64,000 nucleotides of DNA from assembly GCA_015501605.1 (NCBI GenBank), contig JADNRZ010000002.1:2480001-2544000 (forward strand). Reading direction: 5' to 3'. This DNA comes from Panaeolus papilionaceus. Its lineage: Eukaryota; Basidiomycota; Agaricomycetes; Agaricales. This document shows, in pieces, positions 21,933 through 34,097 of this stretch. Each line of letters opens with the position of its first letter. Within the stretch, counting starts at the first letter, position 1. A program made the translations under genes and the position numbers. The notes beneath the pieces are model-generated. The model did no database searches and was not told the origin of the DNA. It worked only from the letters and a program-made list of their open reading frames with translations.

Positions 21933-23361
21933 ATGTCGCGTGAGCAGAGTGACGCACCCGCAGCCGAGGAAACCCGAGTTTCAGCAGCAGAATCCGTGAA
22001 ATCCTTCATTGCAGGCGGATTTGGAGGTGTATCTGCTGTTTTGGTCGGTGAGCCACATGTCCTTGCTACAAGAACGTTTCGAAACTTCCAGGTGTTGAAC
22101 GTGCGCTTCAGGGCACCCTTTCGATCTTACGAAAACCAGATTGCAAACGGCTGCACCTGGTGTCTACACTGGTGCCATCGATGTCGTGAAGAAGACCATT
22201 TCTCGTGATGGAATTACTGGGTGCGTCTGTTGCGAGTTATGCCACTGTGTGCATAGATCACTAATGTTTCGTCGCAAATAGCTTGTACAGAGGCATGGTA
22301 CCCCCGTTGCTTGGAGTTACACCCATTTTTGCCATGTCCTTCTGGGTAAGAATCGCGCAATCGAACGTAACGAACTGACAGTTGGTTGACCAAAGTAAAT
22401 AATAGGCCTACGATGCTTCCAAGCAGCTGATCTTTGCCTTCACACCTAACCGGAAGTCAGAGTCCCTGTCCATCGGAGAATTGGCAACAGCTGGTTTTTT
22501 GTCCGCCGTTCCTACCACTTTGGTAACTGCACCAGTGGAACGTGCTAAAGTTCTTCTTCAGGTAAATCGATGTGTCGGGATCAATTTCGTTGTTATTCTA
22601 ATTTTGGGTGCTTCTCTTCATGTTATCTAATTTTAAAGATTCAAGGTCAAGGAGGCTCGGAACGTCAATACAAAGGTGTCACTGATGTCCTAAAGCACCT
22701 CTACAAGGAAGGTGGTATTCGCAGCATCTTCAGAGGTGCAGGTGCCACACTTGCCCGTGATGGCCCCGGAAGTGCAGCGTGAGCATCTGACATGTACTTG
22801 ATGGAACGAACGTTGATAATTTTTGACTCCTCACAGATACTTCGCTGCCTACGAGATCACCAAAAAGGCATTGATACCAGCTGGAGCGTCATCATCAGAC
22901 CTCAATCTCGGAGCGATTATTCTTGCTGGAGGCACTGCTGGTGTTGCCATGTGGGCACTTGCTATCCCTCCTGACGTGCGTAGTTTTCTCCGATTCGAGC
23001 CCTTGCTCATAATGTCGTGCGACTTACATTATTTGATTACAGGTGATTAAATCAAGAATCCAATCCGCACCAACTGGAACATACTCGGGCATGCTTGACT
23101 GCGTTCGCAAAACAATTGCAGCTGATGGTGTGCGTGCTCTATGGAAAGGTTTCGGACCCGCTATGGCTAGGGTACGTAAAACTTTCTGGCAGTATAATGG
23201 TTCTTGAGTTAATTTTGGCTATGATTAAATCTAGGCATTCCCCGCCAATGCAGCAACCTTCGTACGTTTTCCCTGTAGTACAACTTTAGAACGACAGCTG
23301 ACGACTTCCTCTATAGCTCGGAGTTGAGGCCTCCAGAAAAGTCCTGGATTCAATGTTTTGA
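21933..23361 (+). CDS. mitochondrial carnitine/acylcarnitine carrier (SLC25 family)
   Basis: Nine exons (21933-22047, 22112-22220, 22282-22345, 22406-22561, 22639-22778, 22837-22975, 23043-23171, 23235-23261, 23317-23361) sum to 307 aa, typical of mitochondrial carriers. All three Px[DE]xx[KR] repeats are present: [23 protein letters not shown] and [12 protein letters not shown], each followed later by an aromatic/Gly motif ([27 protein letters not shown]). The second- and third-repeat contact residues and the LQIQGQGG region match the Crc1/SLC25A20 acylcarnitine carrier group. It exchanges acylcarnitines for carnitine across the inner membrane, feeding acetyl or acyl units to mitochondria. 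ATG 21933 is the first ATG in frame with the carrier domain. It is convergent with N-acetylglutamate synthase. Substrate assignment is by similarity memory. Confidence 0.92.
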
Positions 23362-23624
23362 TAATTGGCTCTATAACGCCGATAAACCATACACTACTGA
23401 TACCAGTAGATGCTGGAACATTTACTTAGACGTGTTCTATGAATTTTACTGTGGTTCAAGGGGGGCACTTTCTAGACCATCGCTGCATCTTCAGTTTTCG
23501 CTCTTGTTGTGTCATCTGCTATCCGGAATCCATTGTTGTGTTGTTCACATAGTTAATACAGTACTTAAAATATTTGGGCGAGCAGTTGGTTGCAAAAGGT
23601 TTATCTTGGATATGAAAAATAACA

Positions 23625-25618
23625 TTACTTCCAGCTGGAAGGTATTTTGGAGACTACCTTGGCCCAATCTGCAAGGCGACCCTTTTCCCACTCTTCTACG
23701 TAAGAGAGACCAACACTGCCCCTGCGACCTTGCTCGATCTTTAGGCGCTTCTCGCCGTCACACCAGAAGAGGACCCAGTCCCCAAGTCTGACATGACCAC
23801 TACTTCGCTCAAAGTACCATTTGTTGACTGGGTTGTTCGAGCGACTCCGCCAGACGAGATCGCGACCTTCACCTACACCACCTTTCCCACCGTTGGGATT
23901 GGCAGAGAAAGGATGTCCAAGACCATATGATTCGTCGTGTAGAGCGACCCAAAGGAAGTCGACTGTCCCATCACCTTGATGATTGGGAAGCACGGCAAAC
24001 TTGTCCAGGTAGGAAATGGGGGTGGATGACGTCGAGGATGGCTCATTGGTCACGATGGCGGCTCCTGCGTAGTCGCCGGCGACGACAACGAAGTCGAGAT
24101 CGCTTTCCAGACGCTTGTAAAAGGCTTCCTTATCTAACCCGCGGTTGAAGGATTGTTCCAATAAATGATTTAATTTATCTTTGTCGATAGCATCCACAGA
24201 ACGGAAGACTTGAATTGGAAGACCTCGCCTGAGAAGTGTGGGGGTATGAGGCGTGATGCTTCTGTTTCCTTGAAGCAGAGCATGGGGAAGACTGGAGCTC
24301 ACGGCGGGTTTATTGGTGATGAGGTTACCGATCAATGAACTAGGGGACTTATGGGACACCATAATTGCGGACGAAGTTGTAGGCATGTAGGCCAGGCATG
24401 TCCTAGCAAGAGCAAGGTTGGAAAGAGAAGTGGGATTAGAGTGTCGCCAATTTCCGTTGAAGGTCTCGTGGATGTGATCAAACTCGGACGTAAGATTGAT
24501 GAGAAGGTGAGGGTAACCGGACCTTGCGTAGGAAGGGATGCCTCCTTCGCGGTTAATTATCATGAGACGAAGAGGGGTGAGATCAACGTCGGTTGAAAAG
24601 TCCAATTCACCCTCGGTTGCTGCGGGTTGGGAAGATTTGTCAAGCGAGGCAGCTTCGACCATGCCCCTTGCCAAGCCCGCAATGACATCGTTCGCGTCGA
24701 CACGAACTGAACGACAGAAAGAATCTAAAGCGAAAGGAGCGATGACTGGAATCTCTCCTGCATTGAGGGCAGAGCGAATGGGGGTGAGGTCTGAGGGAAT
24801 GGTGTGGGTCTCAGGGGGCTCAAAGTCAAGATCCAGGGTGCTATCTGCATCCTCAGGCTTGGGGCCTAGTCGGACAACAGCTCCGACGACAGGCCGCGCG
24901 CGTGCACCTTGTTTTTCAAGATGAGTAACGACTCTGGTGATTTCATCGATGAGTGCAGGACGTTCTTCATGATCGCCACGGGGTAGTTCATCGTTTTCAA
25001 CGACAATAACACTGACGAGGCCAAGCTTCTGCAGGTAGACGAGACCACGGACAATGCTGTCTAGCTGCTTGTCTGTGAAGGGACCCTGTAGCTTTACCAG
25101 GGCTGTGCGATGATATACTGGATTGAGTATTGAGGCGATGACCGGACTTGGCTTTGGAAGTTCTGTGGCTACAGCTGCAGTAGGAGCAGGACGGGCGGAG
25201 TCAATAGTGGTGGGCAAAGGTATTGACTTGATTTCCGGGGCATTGACGGGCTTTGTTTGAGGACGCAAACCAAAAGAGTTGAGATATGAACGAGTATCCC
25301 TCAAAGAAGGATTTGCGCGCAATATAGACATGATAAAATCCTGCAATGCATGAATATGAGTCAGAACATTGACCGTGGTAATGATAACAAAATAATTTTT
25401 AAACTGACATGGTCTGGAGGACGGGTGTCGTCTACAGGTTCTGGTATTGAGTGCCTTGTTCGAGCATTCTAAAAAAGAGCAGGAAAATTTTAGAAAAAAA
25501 GGCGGGAAAATGAGGGGGGGGAATGACTTACGAGGAGATGTGAATTCAAAGGACGAGTTGACTGAGTTCTAAGAGCAGCGGCAACACGAGTACAGGGAGA
25601 AGAATTATGAGGAATCAT
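23625..25618 (-). CDS. amino-acid N-acetyltransferase (N-acetylglutamate synthase), mitochondrial
   Basis: Three exons: a first exon from ATG 25618 encoding a Ser/Arg/Ala-rich presequence (MIPHNSSPCTRVAAALRTQ), a short second exon (NARTRHSIPEPVDDTRPPDH) and the main exon. The main exon starts DFIMSILRANPSLRDTRSYL, a family hallmark, then a degenerate amino-acid-kinase-like domain (LVKLQGPFTDKQL...). The C-terminal GNAT domain has LDKFAVLPNHQGDGTVDFLW, the acetyl-CoA loop region, and the family signature DLVWRSRSNNPVNKWYFERSSGH. The enzyme makes N-acetylglutamate from glutamate and acetyl-CoA, the first step of arginine synthesis in the mitochondrial matrix. The start is placed at 25618 because the sequence further upstream in this frame does not look like a presequence. 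Confidence 0.93.
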
Positions 25619-26097
25619 GATGATACAGACTCTTTCTTGAATTGTTTTGGGGGGATGAGGATGAAGGATAGAGTGGTAGACATGAGCAGTTTTAAAGCAT
25701 GAAATAAATCCAAAATCAAAGCAGTTAAACCGGAAATTGTTCATCATCATCACACCTTTTATCTTTTGTCCTGTGTTTTTTATCTGATAAGATTGCATCA
25801 AAATCCGATCAAATCCGATTCAGCTCAGCCTTAGCTCAAATCCCGCGATCTCTACTTTTATGCCATTGGATTCCACTACTATTGCTATGACTTTTTTTCG
25901 ATCCATTCGAGATTTTGGCTATTGGGTCGAGCCCTATGCCCTTCTCAAACCATGTTGATCAACCACGCGGTAATCGTGTGTCTTTACTCAAACCAACTTG
26001 TCGCCGATCTACCTCTTGATACTTCCTTTCAGAAGACTAGAATACGGAATTCATCGCATTCGTCCTGCCAGTATTTCGGATTAATAGCCTGTCATCA
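25619..26097. other. intergenic, promoter side of N-acetylglutamate synthase
   Basis: The 479 bp lie between the NAGS start and the stop of F-box-like gene A. The sequence is AT-rich with pyrimidine tracts. I see no gene, repeat or RNA structure. Confidence 0.5.
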
Positions 26098-27793
26098 CTA
26101 ATAAGAAAACATATGACTCACATCAACTATGACAATATTGTCCTCAGCACACATCACATCGCAGTGGGTATGGACATCTGCTAAGTGAAACTCCTGTGCA
26201 ACGTACGGGATTCGCGTTCCTATAGGTTCTCGAAATAGGTTCCCGAGTGAAACCAATTCCGGTTCTGACCACATCCCTATTTCCGTTTCTTGTTTAGTGG
26301 GCGCTTGTTCATCTCCTTCAGCGTCTTCACCGCCCCTGGACTCAGACCCGAGCTGCGGTCTGAAGTCACAATAATATGCAGTGAATCCGGTTGCCTCGGG
26401 ACTCCTGGGTTTTTCTATAACGTATTTCCAACCATGCACATAGCATACCCAGGTCAGCGAATTTAATCCCTGAGGTGCTGTTATCATTGTGCTTTTGAGA
26501 CCCCACTCTTCCCATGCAATCTCACCCCTCTTGTGCGACAGGGATTTCATGACTGGTGAAGGGATAAAGTGCAATAAACAGCCCAGATCTCCGTCAACCA
26601 CAACCCACATCGTCATCACGTATATCGACTGCTCTGAGTCATGAGAAAAGGGAACACTTTTTGTCTCCCGCCAAAGCGGTCCAGGATCGTTTCGCACTTC
26701 CAAGTCCTCAAACATAATGCTGTCCCCGACGAAAGAAGGATAACGCAGTCTGACTCTTTCTTCAATGTCTGAACAATCACACTTATCTGACCCGGTCCTC
26801 TGGAAGTTGACAAGATCAAGGGCGGATTTCCGATAATTGTCCGTCAAAAGCGACAGGATGACAATCTCGTCGGATAAAAAAGCGAATGCTTTTAGTTGGG
26901 GTCCAGTAGTGTTCTGTATTCCTATAGGTTAGCTGTCCTTGGTTTGATTATAATAGGAGGAACTCACTAATTTAACTTCCCCTGATTTCCATTCCCATAT
27001 AGTAAGCTCATTGCCATGAACCCCGCGTAAGGCAAGAATGCCCAAGTAATCTCCAGCTATCTGGATAGTAAATGACGCAGGTCGTTGTAATGCTTCCTTC
27101 GAAGGTGAAAGAATTGGGGAGGTGGACGCTGCTGTATGGACAGTTCCGTCTCGTAAACTGCGAAGATGGACCTTATAGTTTCCTGCAGGTCTATGGAAGA
27201 ATGTTAAACATATATCGCTTCTTTCAAAACTATAACAATGATGCTTACGGTACCGTCTTCTCGATTAATACTAGCAAATTTTGTGCGGGATCCATTCCGA
27301 AATCACGAACGCGAAAACCGAATTTGGTTTCTATCTTCCAGGTTTCATGTGGAATAGACCGTAGGTCTGATGGCAGTTGATCAAAAATGAATGTATGCTC
27401 TGGCGTATTTTGCGCGAGCACGCCGCCGTAAAGCTCCCAAAGCCCACCCCGTTGGATTGGAATTGTCATCTCGCGACTCCATTTTAACGTCTTCCAGGCT
27501 TGCTGATGAGCTCTGAGCCGTTCGAGTCTATTGATAGAGGAGAATGACGCGTCATCTCCAAGTAAAGGTCCTTCTTTAAGATGTGCTCTTCCCAACTCCA
27601 ATTTGAACTGTAGCGAAGCTGTCTGGAGAATCATTGTTTGTATCGGTGAAGAGACCTATCATGAATTCAGGGTGCTGATTACAACACGACTCTCGTGATA
27701 GCATTCAGGTCAACTGACCTGCATACAGCGAAGGAGACTTCGTGTGTCGAGCAGTTCCAGGATTCTGAGTAAAATTTCGACTGGCAGCATCAT
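26098..27793 (-). CDS. F-box-like protein A (tandem paralog)
   Basis: Four exons read from ATG 27793 to the stop at 26098. The N-terminus (MMLPVEILLRILELLDTRSLLRCMQ) has the Leu-Pro-x-Glu-hydrophobic pattern of an F-box, the Skp1-binding module of SCF ubiquitin ligases. The rest is a beta-rich domain common in Agaricomycete F-box proteins: RGGLWELYGGVLAQNT, VRDFGMDPAQNLLVLIE, IAGDYLGILAL, LTIWEWKSGEVKL, FAFLSDEIVILSL. These repeated 'DxxxNLLVLIE' and 'W.W..G' segments hint at a beta-propeller-like fold. It is collinear with the neighbouring paralog over its whole length, including exon positions. The target is unknown. The F-box call is based on a short motif. Confidence 0.75.
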
Positions 27794-28277
27794 AATAGCT
27801 CGCTTTCGGGTGATGATGATTTAACAAGGGATTTTTGGCTTGATATTGGGGGTTGCTTATCCTTCGAAGTTGTTAGAAACAATAGGTCAGTAAACTGGTT
27901 TGCTTATTTTGTCGTATTCCAACCAAATTTGAATAGATAGAGAAGATTCGAGAGATTTTGAATCTGAACTTGGTTACAACTGGGTGGAATTGGACGAGGG
28001 CGAGGCGATCCGAGTCGACCCTGAGTCCCTGACAGTGACTTCAAAAGGGAATGGATCACATGACTACTTTGAATATAGGGGGGAAATGGCAAAGGTGCCT
28101 TTCGAACTTGACAAGTACTGCCAGGGGGTTGACCGCCACTGAGTACTGCCAAAAGTATAACATGTGGCAACTTTATATCTCCCAGATCGTAGTAAGATAT
28201 GCATTCTTAAACACTAAGGTGCTTATTAATTACGATTTATGTTGACAAACCCTCAGAAGGAAAGGATTCGGAACTCC
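27794..28277. other. intergenic between the two F-box-like paralogs
   Basis: 484 bp hold the promoter of paralog A and the 3' flank of paralog B. I see no third copy, pseudogene fragment or mobile element. Confidence 0.5.
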
Positions 28278-29983
28278 CTACATGTGCTCTTTGGGGTTGT
28301 CAGTGACGTTTGTAATATGAAATGCAAATGTCCCTACGTCAACAACAATAATGGCATCTTCGGTGCACATTAATTGACAGTGCGCGTGACTGTCTGGAAG
28401 GTGGAACTTGCGCCATTTGTGGGGAATATGTTGACCTATGGGTTGTTGGAACAAATCATGGAATGGAACGTCGTCAGGACTTCTCCACGGCCCAGGGTCC
28501 TCCTCAGATTCGTCTTCCACAGACTCTTCGGTAATTTCGCCTTCAGTCTCAGCAAAGGAAGTCGTTGGAGAGAAGTCGCAATAGTATCCAGTGAAGCCTA
28601 TTTGGTCAGGTGCAATTTGCTGACCCGTAACACACTTCCATCCATGGACGAAGCAAACCCAAGTCGAGGGTTGAGGTCCCTGTGGTAATGTTATCATCGT
28701 GTCATTCGGGCCCCATTCTGACCATGGGATAGTGCCTCCCCGCTCAGCGAGAGAAAGCAAGATTTGTGAAGGTATAAGGTGCAGCAGACAACCAACACTG
28801 CGATGCACGATCAACCACATTCGCACGACAAATAGAGACTCCGTTGGGTTGAGAGAGAAGGGCACTGTGCCTTTCTCCTTCCACATGGGCCCTGGGTCAT
28901 TTCTTATCTCCAGGTCGTGTAGGTATGTGGGGTTATTATATGAAGGGTACTGAAGTCGTGCGACTGGGTGGATGTCAGCATAACGGCGAGGTTCATCAAA
29001 ATCGCCCAGGTTTTGGAAGTTTACAAGGTCGAGGGCGCCGTTATTGACGCCAGCGTCCCCAACATTGGCCACCAGAACCAACTCTGATGAGAGGAAGGCG
29101 AACGATTTCAGTTGAACACTGTATGTAGACTGTATCTAGTCAGCGAATTACGAGTCGAGCTGACGATAGATTCGATATAATACCAGTTTAACAGCTCCAG
29201 TTTTCCAATTCCAAATAGTTAAATCTTGTGGTCCGTCGGTGCGAAGTGAGAGGACCCCAATATAATCACCAGCTACTTGAATCGCAAAGGATGACGGCCG
29301 TTGAGTAAGCCTGGCGGGGCAGCCAAGATTTGATTTGGGTGCGCCTGTATACGGCTTGCCATCCTTGATGTTCATGAGGTGCAATTTGTACTGATGATCG
29401 CTGATTCTTCATAAGACGCAGCCTAAGTATTTAACAATGAAGCTGACTTACGGAACAGGGCACTCGATCAAAACCAGTAGACCTTGTGCATGATCCATTC
29501 CGAAATCTCGAACAGTAAAACCGAAATCATCATCTAACGACCATGTTTCGTACGGAATTGACCTCAGCTGGGACGGTAGTCGGTGAAAAACCAATCCACC
29601 ATTGGGTGTATTTTGAGCAAAAACTCCTCCGAAAAGCTCCCAAAGACCTCCTCGAGCACCTTTTAATCTCATGTCCTGAGTCCATGCTAGGTTTTTCCAG
29701 GCCTTTTGATGACCTGCAAGCTTCTCAAGCCTAGTGGCAGAGGATGATGCGATATCACCCGGTTCATTGGTCGGCCCATCTTTCAAATTCGCCTTTTTAA
29801 GGGCAATCTTGTATCGTAGTGAGGCCGTCCCACGTATGAGATCTCGCATGGCACGAGAGGTCTATATAGTGTGATGAGCACAAGAAAAGAGACAGATGAT
29901 ATTGTACATGCCTCCATACATCTTAATAAACTTTTACAATCCAAGAAATCAAGAACGTGAAGCCATATATCTGTACTTAACAT
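28278..29983 (-). CDS. F-box-like protein B (tandem paralog)
   Basis: Four exons read from ATG 29983 (MLSTDIWLHVLDFLDCKSLL, F-box-like) to the stop at 28278. The body parallels protein A: GGLWELFGGVFAQNTPNGG, FTVRDFGMDHAQGLLVLIE, VAGDYIGVLSL, LTIWNWKTGAVKL, ALDLVNFQNLGD, VPFSLNPTESLFVV, VGCLLHLIPSQILLSL and HCQLMCTEDAIIVVDV. By eye the two proteins are roughly half identical across their length, so the duplication is not recent. No frameshift or premature stop is visible, so both copies look functional. It is probably an SCF substrate adaptor; the substrate is unknown. Confidence 0.75.
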
Positions 29984-30269
29984 ATTTCCTGGACTTGATG
30001 GTGAGAGGAGAGTAATAGTAACGATGCTCATGAATTTATTAGTATTACAAGTCTTAAGTGAATTGAATATAATGATCATGTGACTTTAAGGACTTATAAT
30101 TGATTCGGTAAGAACACTATCAAACATCTTTCCATCGACTCCGAGTCAAGAGTCCTTGTATTCTTCTCTTCATTCATTCGTGAATTGACGTTTACTCTGC
30201 TATAGACATCAGATATATCTTGCTTTGCATTTGTCAATAATAACCCTGTTCCAGTCCTTAATCTCTTTA
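29984..30269. promoter_or_regulatory. bidirectional promoter, F-box-like B and UBE2O-like E2
   Basis: 286 bp between divergent ATGs. AT-rich, with GATCATGTGA near 30072-30082. No assigned element. Confidence 0.35.
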
Positions 30270-33200
30270 ATGTCAAAAGTGCCACCAAATCTAGGTTCAC
30301 AGTCAACAACATCCAAGGTTTTTTCGATACCCTGTTCCCAGGTACAGACCACAGCGTTGACATAAATCTTTATTTATTTAGCTCTTTCAACAAGACATTG
30401 TACAGAAAGTCGATGATCCCTCGTATATTGGTATTGTTTTGGTACGTGAACTCGATTTCGATCTTGATCTCCCGAGTCTTTCCATTGAGAAGTATTAACG
30501 ACAGTAACTTATATTAGCGCTGTTGGCACGACCCGGAAGATGTCCCCCCTTTACCGCATGCAGACCCCTTGATGAGGCCTCTAAACTACGGAGAAGTAGG
30601 CGTTACCTTCATGTCGCATCTGCAAAAGCGGGAAATACTCCCGGAATCGGAGCTTCGTCTCATAGATCGCACATTACAACCTGGAGACTATTGTAAAAAG
30701 TCTATCGACGACGTTCGTGCGGGGGTTGTCACTGAAATCGGTGTGAAGGGTCGGGTACAGCATGCCCTTAGCACTGAATCCATGCCAGTCAAATGGGTTG
30801 GTCTAGCTGACTTGGAAGATCGAGGCGATGCAGAGATTGGAGACTACGTTGTCTATGATGACTGGGTTGGGCAGGTAAGCATGTACCGATTCATGTTAAA
30901 TCATTACTGACGTGTGCGCGCTTCAAGATAATCGAGGTACCAAATTGCTCAGTGTTTCTGGATCTATGGACTAATTTCTAGTTAGGTTTTCGATGAGTCC
31001 GTTGTTGAAGTCGGAACAAAGCAGCTCGTCAGGCTGCCTGAACTGGGCTCACGGTTGGTCGTGGGCGAGACTGGACCTGTAAATTATGTTCTGTTATGAT
31101 CACTTTCCTTGCGATTTCTCAAAAAATTATATTTATTAGAACATCCTTCCTCCAACACCATCTGGAATGCAATCCCTGTTTAACAACTTATTTCCGGGAT
31201 TTGGCAGTACCACGAAAAACGATGTTGTCATCGCAGTAAAACATACTGCATATGCTGTGGCATGGTTAGCGCTCAACCAATCAGTGAGTCGTTCTTTTTC
31301 CGTCCACAAATCAAGAGAGCTTCAATTACCTCTCTAATCTCTAATGCATCCGAAGCTCGATCCTATTGTGACCGCGACCAAGACCCGGCCAAAGCGTTTT
31401 TGGTTTGGAGCAGATTTGGGGAAGCTGACTCTGATTCGTGGTCGCTCTGACCTTGAAATGAGAGTCAGTGACCGCGTTCATCTGAAGGATGTGACAGGAA
31501 TGCCTGTTACAGAGCATGGAAGGCTCGATGACGCAACCGGGGTGGTTCAAGTCCATACTTTCTGTGTTACCGAAACTTCAACGGAGTTACAAGTGCTCTG
31601 GCAAGACGGCTCGAGAGAAACCTTGAAGGCTATTGACGTAATTCCCTATCTGAACCCCGACGAGTACGATTGCTGGTGAGCTTTCACGCACTACCACCTT
31701 CTGCGCCTACAAATCATGAATGTCCGGATAGGCCTGGTGACCATGTCATGTGGAAGAGCGAGGATGAAAAGCGACCTGCTATTGTACAGACTGTGAATGC
31801 TCGAGACAGAACGGCGCTTATCCACTTTCCAGATACGAAAACAACAGAGCTGGTATCCCTTTTGGAACTAGATGCTCATGGAACATCGGAGTTCAACCCA
31901 ACCAATGTTCAGATAGCACCTGAAGCATACGGGGTTCGACGCGGTGACTTCGTCTTTGTTCACCGTCCCGGGACCACCAACGGAATGCAATTACCTAGGG
32001 TACCCCAAATCGGTGAATTGGAATCCTGGGTACGAGAACAGCCCTTCGTGCGGGGCGAGTTCAATGGCTGGCGGAAAGAACTACAAGAAATTGGGATAAA
32101 ATTGGCGGAAGATCGTAGCTCGAATCCTACTTTGGATGGTAATATTAAAACTCCTCAAAAGAATGACAGTAAACTCCGCTGGTGTGGCGAAGTGACCGGG
32201 GTATGTGTTAACACTTAGTTTGAATTCCGACCATTAACCTTCATTGCAGCTAAACTTAGACGGAACCGTCGAGGTTACACATCCCGATTGGTCTGTGGCT
32301 ATATATCCTTTAGAACGCCTTACTCGCCTTCACGATGGTTTGGAGCAACTGGAAGACGAAATGTGGGAAGAGGGAACAGAAGGGGCAGATAGTGATGACG
32401 GAACGGGTTGGAATATGGATGTTGACCCTCACTGGAACTCTGACGACTGGCAGGAATACTCTGACGATGATGCTCATATGGAAGACGATGAAGCAGAGGA
32501 GATAGAAGTCGGTCAAAGCATCGTGCTACCACCTCGTTCAGGTAATGTGGTGGCATCACCCGTCGAAGAGATGCATCAAGAATCTGCTGCCCTTGCGACC
32601 AGTTCATCAACCAGCCATGTCCCTTCCAGTGATGAACCAGACTCTTCAAAGGACTCCAGATGGAAACGGTTCGATATCATATCTTCCGCACCAGCTGACC
32701 ACGCGTTCTATTCCTCTCCTCCTGCACAACCATCAAAGTCATTTTTAGGTCGGTTAAACAGAGAATACAAGGCTCTGGAATCAAGTCTTCCAGGTACTAT
32801 CTTTTTTGGTATCTTCACATCGCATATTCTTAGACTTGCTAGATTCCATCATTGTGCGAGCATACGAAGACCGCACAGATTTACTTCGATCTCTCATTAT
32901 TGGTCCAGAAAATACCCCTTATGAAGATGCGCCATTCGTCATCGATTGGATGCTAGATTCTAATTTTCCGCAAAGCCCACCAGTGGCGCACTTTTTAAGT
33001 TGGACAAACGGAAACGGGCGAGGTAGGTTTTTAATTTTACTATCTACAAGTTTTACATCTGAAATGGGCGTGTTCTCGTCCAGTGAATCCGTAAGCAAGG
33101 CGTCATCGATTTGCACAAGTCGGAAAACTAATGTTTCTACCTAGGAATCTCTATGAGGAGGGCAAAGTGTGCCTGTCAATCCTGGGTACATGGTCTGGTG

Positions 33201-33749
33201 ACAAGAGTGAATCCTGGAATCCTAGCCGTTCATCTTTGTTGCAAGCATTCGTTTCGATACAAGGTTTGGTTCTGGTTAAAGAACCGTAAGCATTTAAAAT
33301 CGCTATCTTGTCTTGCATGTTCTGATATTCTTGAATATATGTAGATGGTTCTGTGAGCCTGCATACGACAAGTTGAGAGGGACAGAGGAAGGCATTGTGA
33401 ACAGGTTGGTAATGCGACAACCGCTTAAGATTTCAAAATTACTGATTTCCTTCGTAGTCGACTCTACAGCGAAAAAGCTTACGTTCTGGCCCGTGGCTTC
33501 GTTCGACGAGCTCTGGAAATCCCTTTGGGCGACCTTGCGCCCGAAATTACGTATTTCTATCACGAGAAGGGGCGTTTGGATAAGGTCATAAAGGACGCAG
33601 AATGTCTGATAGAGAGAAGCCGAAAGGACACCAAACCAACTGATGAGGAACTTACATGGGCAGTACCCCGTCTAACAGCGGGTGGTATCATCACACTTGA
33701 ACGGACATTGAACAAACTACGTAATCTAGCACCACCTCGGACTTCCTAA
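30270..33749 (+). CDS. UBE2O-like large ubiquitin-conjugating enzyme (E2/E3 hybrid type)
   Basis: A multi-exon gene starts at ATG 30270 (exons 30270-30341, 30382-30441, 30518-30874, a 9-nt exon 30928-30936, 30986-31078, 31140 onward). The N-terminal half contains conserved regions of the UBE2O type: [76 protein letters not shown] second half has SH3-like/basic and acidic ([14 protein letters not shown]) linkers and then a UBC domain: [52 protein letters not shown]. The catalytic Cys is in [11 protein letters not shown]. Downstream helices include [23 protein letters not shown]2O-type enzymes can ubiquitinate unassembled or misplaced proteins without a separate E3. The gene is intact. Confidence 0.92.
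30928..30936 (+). other. 9-nt microexon of the UBE2O-like gene (codes Ile-Ile-Glu)
   Basis: ATAATCGAG is bounded by an AAG acceptor and a GTACCA donor, with introns of 53 nt before and 49 nt after. Its inclusion yields DWVGQ-IIE-VFDE, matching the family's VGQVIEVFDE. Confidence 0.75.
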
Positions 33750-34097
33750 GTGAGGTGTGTTTTACCATGTCCGGATTGTATTCATGCACGTATATCTTGC
33801 CATCCTTATCATCTATTGCTTCCGGTTTCCCTTCTGCGCTCGATCACGTATCATCTCAACAATAGTAATTTATGCTACATGTACAATGGGTATAACATTT
33901 TCAAATCCCAGTTTTGAAAGTGGTAACGAACAAAAAATATCCGGACAATATTGTCCCAATGAAAAAAATAAAGTGTATGCTATTAAGACCAAGTTGTAAC
34001 AATCTACCGATATGCAACGAACGAAAGAGTGTATAGAGGGTATCCCTCCGCTGATACCAATATCCGGAAAAAAAGTCTGTTATCCACGCAGAACAAT
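33750..34097. other. intergenic between convergent UBE2O-like and SKN1 genes
   Basis: 348 bp of AT-rich 3' flanking sequence of both genes. No gene or repeat seen. Confidence 0.5.

Noticed and set aside
30094..30363. 89-aa minus-strand frame overlapping the first UBE2O exon and the promoter
   Set aside because: The plus strand gives exon 1 and 2 in frame with UBE2O motifs; the minus frame has no supporting feature.
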